From Fragum whitleyi (taxonomy: Eukaryota; Mollusca; Bivalvia; Cardiida; Cardiidae), in the NCBI GenBank assembly GCA_948146395.1, contig OX411549.1, positions 40,201,267-40,265,266 on the forward strand: DNA of 64,000 bases, read 5' to 3'. Numbering within the stretch: position 1 is the stretch's first letter; each line of letters starts with the position of its first letter. Positions 39,501 to 51,500 of the stretch are shown in pieces. Made by a program: the position numbers and the translations under genes. Under the pieces are notes generated by a model. That model had not been told where the DNA came from and made no database searches. It worked only from the letters and a program-made list of their open reading frames with translations.

Positions 39501-42500
39501 TCTTATTTTTGCATTAAAGTAATAAAATAATCATTTATTTCTTTTGTGTCAGTGTAAGATCAATTAGCCTTTAAGTTTAGTGAACAACAAAAGCTCAGGG
39601 GTGTGGAATTCCCATGCCTGACTTGTCTGACCAAGGCTTTTTCACTTGCGGGAAAGTATATTTTTTCTACGTCACTTGTCCTTGGACAATTAATGATATC
39701 AGAGCAAATCTTATAACAGTAACAGAAAGATCTAGCAGAAAAGTCATCCTTATATTTGTATCAAAGGGTAGAAAGCATTGTCTTTAATGAAGAAAATGCT
39801 GGGCTACAGCATTTTCTTCATTAAAATAATGTTTTCTCAAATATTTATCAATCCATTTTGGGTGGACAAATTCATTTTGATCCCGGGCAAGTAGGAAATC
39901 GACCTTTAATTGTCCACAGACAAGTTGGGATAATTTATATTTCAACAAACCTGAAGCTATGTTTTGCTTGTAGCTCTGCCATTTACGAAAATATAGCTTT
40001 TGTTGTTTGTTCAATGAAAGATTAGTTGATCTTGTACTGAAACAAAAGCAATCATCCTGCTTTTATCTGTTTACCAGAGACCAAGCCGTTTGTTGAAACA
40101 TTATTTGAAGTGCTAGACAACAAGTCCTATATTGTGAAAGAAGAACCAACTCCTGTCCCGGATAATGCTCCAGAAACAAAACCTATAGTTAAGGTAGAGC
40201 CTTCCGATGCCGTGGTTCCAGATGTGGCATCTACAACTAGTGATCAACATCTTGTCACCTCAACTTCAAAGACAGATATTAAAAAAGAGGTGAGTAAAGG
40301 TCACATGACAGATATTAAAAAAGAGGTGAGTAAAGGTCACACGACAGATATTAAAAAAGAGGTGAGTAAAGGTCACATGACAGATATTAAAAAAGAGGTG
40401 AGTAAAGGTCACATGACAGATATTAAAAAAAAGAGGTGAGTAAAGGTCACATGTCACAAGGTCACATGTGAAACCATGTTACTTAGCTTAAAAACATTGT
40501 GATCAATTTCTCTTTTTACCACAATTTCTTTCCAAATACTTTTCTTAACCCTTGTCATGCTGAACCCGGAATATTCCTGCTTTGGCAGGAGCTATAGACA
40601 AACATCAGCCCGCACATATTTGCAGTCTGATGTTAGTCTACACCACCTGTTTCTCACTTTCAAACCAGAATTGTCAATAGATTTAGTTTTTTAGCCAAAA
40701 TTTATTCAGCATGACAAGGGTTAGATGTTGCAGTTGCAGGTATTTCTGTAATGCAACAGTACAGCCCTTGTAACTTTTTACCTTTCTTAGCGACCCAAAA
40801 TACGGAAATCACATAGATTTACTACTATTAACCTGGTGTTGAACTGAATAATTGCATATCATTGTTTATACCAACAAATGAAGGCCATCGACTATTCTTA
40901 TGGTGATTTACAACGACCATATTCTAGTAGTTATAAGAAACACTTAAGTGTTTTGTACTTCAGTAAGTAATATTAGGTTCAGAAATTAGAAAAAAAGTTG
41001 CACCAATATATATATAGCTGAATGTCCAACAATATGTTTTTTGCTTTCAGTTTAGTTATACAAGATGTAAATAGAAATAAAAAAGTTGAACAATTTTGTT
41101 GTGTTCTTGAATTAATTAAACCCTGTTAATTACTACAAAAGTCACTTTGCTGGATCAATTTTCTTTGTTTTTCAACGACAAAGTAAAAGTTGCAAGGACT
41201 GTACATTAAATTATGAAAAAAATTGAGTGTTCCTTATTCAAAACTTATTGTAATACCATTTTAACCATCAATTACTGGAAAATACTGACAAAAGAGGACG
41301 CATTCTCCATGGGGATATGCTAATTACTTTGACAGTAGCTTTTTAGGACACATCCACCTTCTTCAGGTTTATCCTGCTATTTGAATTGTTAATTGATATG
41401 TTTCTCCTGATGAAGGCAGTTCTGTTCACGAATGATAGTGTTAATGATTGTACTATTTGACACAAAAACTAGTAGAAGACTTAAATTTTGGATGTATATA
41501 TCATGAAATATTTTGGGATAACAAGTTTTCTCTCACCTAGGATTTCAAAGATGAAAATTTTGTGAATGATGTACCAAAAAGGAAGTCACTATCACCAAGA
41601 TTAAGAAACAGAGAGTAAGTTAATTCTTTCAGTATTAATCAAAAGCCTGTTTAGTATTGAGCAGTGTTTCCACTGCTCCTTCAATATGGGGGTAAAATGG
41701 GTATTTTTTCAGCATGCATGAACCCCCTCTATATGAGACAAAGAAGGCTGTTTGCAAAAATAAAGGGTACAAGCTTCAATTTGGGTTAAATCACCCCCAT
41801 TTGAGGGTTTTAGGGAACACTGCTTGAGGTTGAGTATGTGACTATGAATAAGATAGTCTTTTCCTGCCAGTGACTCCTTGTAAAACCTATTCAGTCTGCT
41901 AAAATAAACAAACCGAAAACTTCTCTAACCAGTTATTGGTTCATGATGAAAGATTTGTGACTCATGACACAAAAGAGTACCATCAGGGAATTGAAAGTTC
42001 TAAAGAATATCTTAAACTTAACCCTTGTCATGCTGATCCCGGAATATTACCGCTTTGGCAGGAGGTATGGACAAAGATCAGCCTGCAGATGTGTGCAGTC
42101 TGATCTTAGTCTATACCACCTGATTTTCCTTTTTAAACCAGAAAAGTTTCAAAATTGTATTGTCAAAATCAAATGATGACTCACAATTAGGAATCAAAGC
42201 TTTCAGCACTTTGATTAATATAATTTGGCAGGTTTTTTTATCCAGCATGACAAGGGTTAAGATTTGGATGCAGATTAGATAAGATTAGATTCCCTTGTAT
42301 ATGTACCTCTGAAATGGTTGCAGTGTTGCCTATGATTGTTTTGGATGCTCATTTTGAGGGCTCAGCACAAGACTATGGTAAGTGCCTATATATTTATAGG
42401 CCCTTACAATAGTGTTGCACTGACCCTTTGATTTATAGTTTCTCAAGGTTCATATATTGGCCACCAGACGGAGGCACTCATTCTTTCCCACTATTTGTCT

Positions 42501-45500
42501 TCCACCAATGGATTGATAATCGTAGACCTATGTGGAATAGCAGCTGGAGGCTAGGAAAGGATGTAATGGTGGTACTGGTGTGAGAAATACCAGGAATCCA
42601 TTGTTAGGTGCTCAAGCTGCACAATTTAACTGAAAGATTGTTGAAAGCAGTGTTGAACTCTATTCAAAAAACAAATTCATATACTGGCTGCACCACTTAT
42701 CATGTGGGTACATGCTTGAGCAAGGCTTGTGAAAGCTCCAGTCTAGTAGTGATGATAATCATCAACACTGGGTTAATGACATTTTGTTGTAATATTTTAC
42801 TTATTCCAAAACATTTTTTTTCATCTGAGAACAAAGATTCAGAAAACCTTGTGGAAAATGAAGAAATTTCCTTATTGTGCACAATGTGCTAGCATTTTCT
42901 TCATTGTCCTAAATGTTTTCATTCACTCAATGAAAAAGATTTTCTAAACTTTTAAGAATAACTATTTTGAATTTGGACCAGTCTATTATTCTTTCGTCTG
43001 GTAATGGGTCAAGTCGAAAAAAAAAGTTTACTATCAATTTTTCTAGCACTCATGTATAAGAGGTTAGTCTGTAGTTGATTTGTTTGAGATATGATTTTTA
43101 TTGAAAGGTCAATATGTCTACTTTGTTTTACAGGGATGACAGAAGGAGGCGCTTTGAGGAAAGAAGACCCTTTGATAGAGGATATCCTAGGAGAAGATCT
43201 GTAAGTCCTAGATTTAGAAGAAGATCTAGATCACCCTACAGAAGACGTTCACCCTTCAGACCTCTACACAGATCTCGAAGTCCACGGTTTAGAGGCAGAG
43301 ATAGAGGTCGCTCAAGGTCATGGACAAGGAGTAGGAGTTGGTCAAGGTCACCGAGACGATCATTTTCACCTCGAAGGTCATGGACCAGAAGTCAGTCAAG
43401 AGAAAGATTAAGATCTCCTGGTGGTAGACTAAGGTCATCAAAGTCAAGGTCACCAAGAAGAGAGGTCAGACCGAGGTCAAGAGGAAGGTCACCCTTAAGA
43501 GCAAGGTCACAGTCAACGAAAGTGAGGTCAAGGTCACCACTTAAAAGGTCTCAAGGACGTTCCAAATCAAAATCTAAATCGCCTAATGCAAGATCTGCAT
43601 CCAGGTCAAGGTCAGGATCTCCTTTAAGAAAAGGTAGGTTGATTTACACTGTGAACACAATCTGATATGGCAAATCTCCAAACTGAGGAAATGATTTCAT
43701 TAAAAAAATGAAAAGTTTTATCAAATACAGCCAATCTTGCTCAAGCAGCCACCTCTTAAAATTTACCATTTTATTAAGCAAAATTTTCAAAATTCCCTTC
43801 TTTAAATCAAAATATCTTAAAAAATTGGTATTGTTGGTTTAGAAAAATTTGGGTCTCAATGAGACGATTCTATTGAGATTTTATCAGCGTAGGATAATTG
43901 AGAATTTCTCAATAATTTGCAAAATCAATCAATAAGAGTATTTCTTATTTGTATAAACAAAATGTGTATTTAGCGGCCATAATTTTAATCGACCACTTTT
44001 TTGGGGGTCCCGATAGGGACTGAAGCGCCTCGACTTTTAAGTATACGTGTAAGGCATGGGATATTTTTTTATGCCCCCGATAGGGAGGCATCATAAATTT
44101 GACTTGTCCGTCCGTCCGTCTGTCCGTCTGTCCGTCCGTCCGTCCGTCCGTCCGTCATTCCGTCCAAAAACTTTAACATTGGCCATAACTTCCTTATTAC
44201 TTAACATATTCGCATCATACTTTACCACAACATTCCTTGGTACATTACCTTTCTGTAGGCACATACTTTGGTGACCTTGACCCCTGGATGACCTTGACCT
44301 TCAACATAGATTGGCCATAATTTAAAATCAAAGCGGTGTCGGGGGCATTGTCCTCTTACAGTGACAGCTCTTGTTCTTTGCTAAATTCAGAATATCCTAG
44401 AATTTGCATGTGTCGAAGGCAGGGATCTTCTTGCAAATTATTTGCAGTGCAATCTTTTTGTACACTTCTTTCTTGTCCCTTTATTGAAACAATTATTACC
44501 TATATTCTCAGTAAGAAGACAAGACTCAGACAGTAGAGGCCCCACCCCTACACTAGAGAATGGACTTGCTGACAGTACCAATGTTACACCATCAGAGAGT
44601 ACCATCTCTGTGGTCAGTGCTGGTATGGCAAGGTATGAAGAATCTGGGCGACTGAGGTGCAGAGATTTTGATGGTATGTAAAATCCTCTGAAAAAATTAT
44701 CTAAAGCAATTTTGAGTAACACAAAAATTGATGATATCTTAAAATTACGATAAAGAAATTTCTTGGTTATATTTTTTATTATTTATGAAATTCCTGGTAA
44801 AACTAAAGACCCTTACCATGACTTTGCAAAGTGAGGTTTAGTTATAGATATTTAAAAAAACTACATGTTTTTGACAGATAAAGATTCTCTTAATAAAACA
44901 GATAAGAAGAAAACATTCGCTAAACTTTTGAGAAATGTTAAGTCCTTTTGCATATGCACTAACTTGTAAAGTGGGGCATCACGTAACGTTTTTGCATTCT
45001 GGACATGGGTCTAGCTCATATGGCAAATGAATTCTATACTTTAGGTCGTAGTTATTCACTTAATCAGTAAAATCAGCAAGAAGAGCTAAATCAAAAACAA
45101 TTACAAATATTCTGCCTTTTAGAATAATCAGAGGTTTTATTTGTAATACAGAGAAGGGTTTTTGTGTTCGAGGAGAGCTGTGTCCATATGATCATGGTGC
45201 TGATCCAGTTATTGTAGAGAATGTTCCTGCATATCCCCCAGGTAAACAGTCAAAGTCATCTACTCGGTATTGAGGCAAAGTAAATGGAAAAAGTTAAACA
45301 TCTATCATGCACCAGGATACATTGATGTTACCAATACATGAACTCCCATTTTGGCACAATTAGGACTATTATCACATGATTTTGAACAAGGAAGAGATAA
45401 AGCTAGCTGAATAAATGAAAGAAAATGCCTGAAAAGAAATATAAAATATGTCCACTTTAAAAAGAAGTAAGGATGAGTTCTATTTTGTCCAAATTATAAT

Positions 45501-48500
45501 TCTGCTAGGAGATTACCTGCTGCATCCCCTCCCCCCAAATAGTAATGGTGGTTATGTTGGATAGATCCCTGTGCATTTGCTTAGTCTGGCCAGAGTCTTC
45601 ACTTTGTGGTACATAGATAGATAAGATCTTAGCCTATCTATAAAAGGTCAGGGAATATTCTGAATTTATTGAGAGGTTGGCTAAGCAGCAACTGCTTTAT
45701 GTTTGGGCCTCATGTAAAATTTTTTGAAATGTCACACATAGGCTCAATTTTATGGTTACAGTGCCCCCTGGACATCCAGCACATCTAGGACATCCACCCC
45801 CGGGTATGGGGCCAGGTGGACCCATCAATGTTAATGTGCCACCACCTGGGTTCTTTCCTCCCATGGGAATGAGGCCACCAATGCGAGGTAAGATAAAAAG
45901 AAAACATATTTGTATCGGTGTATAATGAATTGTTGTTTTAACTGAAATAACAACTTAAACAATATTTTTAAAAATAACTGAGGTGAAAACAAAGCTTTCG
46001 TTCACAAAATAAAAGCTCTTTTATGCGAAAAACACGAGCAATTACTCTTTAGTAAAGATTTTAGGTTATTGGTTTACCAAGCATATTATTTTGCCTATTT
46101 CAAGATTGCAATTTGATGACAAGTTTTGCATTTGCATAAAACTAAGTCTCAGATCAGCTTCTGTATCTACACAGTCTGATCAGAACCCTCACTTCTTACT
46201 CAATAGGTAACTGCAGACTCCTCTCCATTTACTTTTAGTATAGATATTTTAAACACACTGTGTGACTACCCAGGAAGCTAAATGTTTCTCTATCACTCAC
46301 ACAAATTATTGGAAAGGTCACACAAAGGCTTAATTATATGAAAATTAGAGAAAAATGAAATAGACAGAAATTACTAACTGTCCTTGACAAAATGTGGTCA
46401 TGAAGCTAAAAAGTTGTAGATCATGATTAAGAAAGTATGTATGTCTTCGATTACAGACATACCCCAGGAACCCTATAATCCAGAGGCCCCAGGTTTGAGT
46501 CGACCCTACTGGCCTGGTGGACCCCCAGATCACCTCCCTCCCCCTCATTTGATGCAGGGACCCCCACCACCTCATCCCAACAAACACATTCCGGTGAAAA
46601 GTCGTCTTGGAAACAGAGATCTAGTCAGTATAACAGTGAACCAAGATGTTAATGGTGAGTTAAACTTTATAGCCCCACTATACTAGAGCTACAATTAAAG
46701 GGGGGGGGGGTATTTTGGTTTTCGATTTGAAATATTTCATTATACCTAACTTAAACCCTATGTTGTGGGTACTCATTTGAAACGTTTCATCAAGACAATT
46801 CAAATCAGTACCCACAACATAGAATTTCACTGAGAAATAAAGATTTTAGACTGGCTCTACCCCCCTCTTATCTGGACCCTGTATGCGAATATACTATATG
46901 AATTTGGTGGCATCAGTGCTTTAAGTGTCTTTATACAATAAATTATTAATGGCTTCTTGTTATTATCCCCCGCCGTTTTCGGCGAGGGGATATAGTAATG
47001 CTCTCCGTCCGTCATTCCGTCCTTCCGTCACTAAACTTGTCCGGAGCATATCTCCTAAAGTAAAATAGCTATCAACTTGAAATTTTATGGGTGGATAGAT
47101 CTCATGGAGGAGAAGTGCAGTGCACAAGAACTACAACTCTTGCTTGCATAATTTTGGAGTTACTGCCCTTTGTTATTTTTAAGACTTAGATTTTGTCCGG
47201 AGCATATCTCCTAAAGTATAAAAGCTATCAACTTGAAACTTTATGGGTGGATAGATCTCATGGAGGAGAAGTGCAGTGCACAAGAACTACAACCTTTGCT
47301 TGCATAATTTTGGAGTTATTGCCCTTTGTTATTTTTAAGACTTAGATTTTGTCCGGAGCATATCTCCTAAAGTATAATAGCTATCAACTTGAAACTTTAT
47401 GGGTGGATAGATCTCATGGAGGAAAAGTGCAGTGCACAAGAACTACAACTCTTGCTTGCATAATTTTTGAGTTATTGCCCTTTGTTATTTTTAAGACTTA
47501 GATTTTGTCCGGAGCATATCTCCTAAAGTATAATAGCTATCAACTTGAAATTTTATGGGTGGATAGATCTCATTGAGGAGAAGTGCAGTGCACAAGAACT
47601 ACAACTCTTGCTTGCATAGTTTTGGAGTTATTGCCCTTTGTTATTTTTAAGACTTAGATTTTGTCCGGAGCATATCTCCTAAAGTATAATAGCTATCAAC
47701 TTGAAACTTTATGGGTGGATAGATCTCATTGAGGAGAAGTGCAGTGCACAAGAACTACAACCTTTGCTTGCATAATTTTGGAGTTATTGCCCTTTGTTAT
47801 TTTTAAGACTTAGATTTTGTCCGGAGCATATCTCCTAAAGTATAATAGCTATCAACTTGAAACTTTATGGGTGGATAGATCTCATTGAGGAGAAGTGCAG
47901 TGCACAAGAACTATAACTCTGGCTTGCATAATTTTTGAGTTATTGCCCTTTGTTATTTTTAAGACTTAGATTTTGTAGGGGCTTAATTTCTTAAAGTAGA
48001 ACCCTTAATCTATTAGGCTTCTGTTTTCTATCAAGCTTTCTCGGCGGGGGATGGCCATGTCCGACATGGCTCTTGTTTTGACTAAGCTGTAGTTACCAGG
48101 CTTTGGTCACAAACCAATTTCATGTACATAGTTCAGTTTAACAGCACTACTTATCTGATTGTATTTCCTATATTCTGATTTCTACAAGCAATTCTTACAT
48201 TTCCGACAATTTTTATATCCAAAACTTAGAATACTGTACAATTTCCAAATTGTTATCTGGAACATCTTTCACTTTAAACAAGTGAGAAATGTGATGCATC
48301 TTTGTTGGTTTGTCATTGGGCTAACATGTTAATTGGTGTTCAAGAGAACCCATGTTGGCCTATAAATAGTTGATGCACTAAAATTCCTGCATGAACAACA
48401 AAGAGCATTTCCTTGTGTGAACTAATCATAAATAATCAACTCTGTAAAGAAAAACTTCATTCTTGTGTATCTTATTTTGGACACCTATGCTAGGTGGTAA

Positions 48501-51500
48501 AAAAAAGACACTTAGATAAACCAATGCAATATTCCAAAGTACTGTTTATCAAATGGTAAATTTTGATTTGTAGACGATGATGATGACGAGGAAGTTCCAA
48601 CCTCTTCCACCCGCACAGTGATAGCACCAAAAGATGATTTCTTGCCAACATCTGTCGCCCAGCCTCCTCCCCCTGGAGTTCCAGTCCCAGAGAACTCGCC
48701 CCAGCAGCGAATCGTTTCTGGTGATATGAAAGGAGGGTTTCAACAACCACGATTTCATCCCTACAAACATGGGGAGCATGGTCACAGAAAGCCATTTGAT
48801 TACAACAGAATTGGAGGTAAAGGCTTTGGGCCAACTTATTTCTGGCCTAAACAAGTCCCGTTGTTGTTCTTTTTCAGCCAGGCCATAATTAGAAACTAGC
48901 CCTATGTTCCCGCTGACAATATTTTGTAAATCATTTTCAATATGTTGTAAACTGTTATGCAGGGCTTTACACCTGCAGATACGTGCAAGTTAGGGCTCAT
49001 TAGGGCCAGAAATAAGTTGGTCATTTGGTTATTTTATATCCTATTTTAATTTGTAAAGTATGTTCACACAAAAAAAAGATTACTGTGTCAAAGTTTGATA
49101 TTTATGCATTAACTGCATATCATAATGTGGAATAGTCAACATGTTGGACTCTTAATCTAGCCCTGTGGTCAGGATGACAAAATATGCAAACCGTTTGCAA
49201 ATTTTACACCACCTGGTACATGCACTTGCATGCAAAGCAGGGTAAAATTTGCAAACAGCTTGCACGGCTTCGTCACCCTGGGGGAGGGGGGGGGGTCAAC
49301 AAAACTTGGAAAAATGCTCTTTGGTTGACCCTCCTCAAAAAATTGTTGGTGAAATTTGATTGACCTCAAAGTATTGTCAGGAGGAGGTATATTTTAACTC
49401 TAATATCTTTAAAACATCTTCCCCTCAGGATCTAAATTTTCCTTGTGTGACTCCACTTAAATATGTTTTGTGAATTTTTGATTGGAAATGTAGGTGTGAC
49501 AGGACTTGGCCTATTTTTACCCTGATACCTTTCAATATATTCTACTCAAGAACCAATGTATTGGGGTGGTAGGGTAGGTAATATTTTTATTCTGAAATCT
49601 TTAAACGCCTTATCCTCAAGAACCATAAGAGGAATTTCATAAAATTTGACAGACATATTCCCTAGGTGGCCCTCCTCAAAACTTATTCATGAATTTGATT
49701 GACCCTTATATAGCATGGAAGGGCAAGGCCATTAGAGGCCACTTCTGCTCAACCACAAAGCAAATTTGAATGAAACTTTATTACTTTGGCATCTAGTGGA
49801 CAAAAAAATCAGTTGCTTGGTATAGGACTATTCAAGGCTTCTTGTTAACAATATTTTAAGCCTCAAAATACAAGAATGTTAGAAAATTCATCTGCATCTT
49901 TTCTCAATCTTAGATAAGTCTAAAATTTTGTTATATAGTAATTGGTTTAAAAATTCTTATCATTGTTTGCCTTCAGGATATAGAAAACCAGACCAAAGCA
50001 ACTGTACTTTGGAAGTCCGTAAAGTTCCGGTTGAACTGAACAATATAGCAAAAATCAATGAACATTTTGGGAAATTTGGAAACCTAACAAATATTCAGGT
50101 AAGCTTCACCATGATTTTTTCTTGGCTTAAAAGCTTCACCATGATTTTCTCTTGGCTTAATATTCATTGATTAATTGAGTGTGATCACTGAATTGTGTTT
50201 AGATATAAACATAGTGTATTACATTTGAACTTATTTCACCACTATGTGTAGATTTGTAAATAACTTTGCACATTTTTTCAGCTTAACATGTAGAAGCTGT
50301 TGGGCAGTCACATTTCAAGGTCTGTAGTTTAGGAGGTATACAGGAGTCAGTTTGTCTGTTTGTCGGTCTGTTGATTGGTCAGTCTGTCAGTCCATGTGTC
50401 TATAGCTTTTCCTTGACTGCTCAATTTCTAAGCAACTAATAGGTGGATTTCATTGAAATTTTGCAGATGTGATCAGTATCTGGCAGAGATACATATATAT
50501 GCTAGTGATATTTTGGTTACAATCTATTGACTTTTGACAGAGCTATGCCCCTTTGATGAAAATGGCTTTTCATTATTGACAAGCACTTGTAGGGGGTATT
50601 AGTTCGCTTTGTGACAGTCTAGCTGGACTTGATTTTTTTGTTCCTTGACAACCAATTATATGTAAAAGACTACCTTGAGTAGTAAAATAAAGTCTAGGAT
50701 TGACTTTCTGAAAAACTTCCACAAACTTTATGATTATTTCAGGTGAAGTTTGAAGGGGATCCAGAGGCAGCATTAGTAACATTCTCAACCAATCTGGAAG
50801 CCTATAACTGTTATAAATGCAGTGAACCAGTGTTCAACAACAGATTTGTCAAGTTGTTTTGGCACCAGAAAAACAAAACAGATGGGGCCAGCAATCAGGT
50901 ATGGATAGAAATGAATTTTGTGGAGCCTATCTAAAGATGTCTCATTTTCAGGGGTCAGTGCAAGACTGTACTAAGTGTATATACAATGTATACAATATAC
51001 AATTAACCCCTTAGCAAGTTGTCACTCAATGATCTATATTGTATATTATATAGGAGCAGTCTCCAACATCCACAACTACCCTAGCTTCACAAGATTCTCA
51101 AGTGGATTCTAGTCAGTTCCTACTATCTAGACTGGGACCCATACCCCCTCCTAGCAAGTTGTCACTCAATGATCTATATTGTATATTATACAGGAGCAGT
51201 CTCCAACATCCACAACAACCCCAGCTTCACAAGCATCTCAAGTGGATTCTAGTCAGTCCCTACAATCTAGACTGGGACCCATACCCCCTCCTAGCAAGTT
51301 GTCACTCAATGATCTATATTGTATATTATACAGGAGCAGTCTCCAACATCCACAACAACCCCAGCTTCACAAGCATCTCAAGTGGATTCTAGTCAGTCCC
51401 TACAATCTAGACTGGGACCCATACCTCCTCCTAGCAAGTTGTCACTCAATAATTTGAAAAAGCCAACACCTACACCAACACCAATGCCTTCTGCAGCATC

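Noticed and set aside
40266..40457. Minus-strand frame of repeated CHVTFTHLFFNI
   Set aside because: Antisense shadow of the 36-bp donor repeat in RBM26.
43114..43665. RS-rich frame as an intronless SR protein gene
   Set aside because: It is RBM26 exon 5 with short intronic extensions; acceptor and donor phases link it to exons 4 and 6.
48490..48854. Two overlapping minus-strand frames of about 100 codons
   Set aside because: Shadows of RBM26 exon 10, whose plus-strand frame has conserved phase and composition.
51102..51457. Frames of about 95 codons through the 140-bp repeat
   Set aside because: They arise from reading the repeat units through their acceptors in shifted frames; only exon 13 from 51334 fits RBM26.
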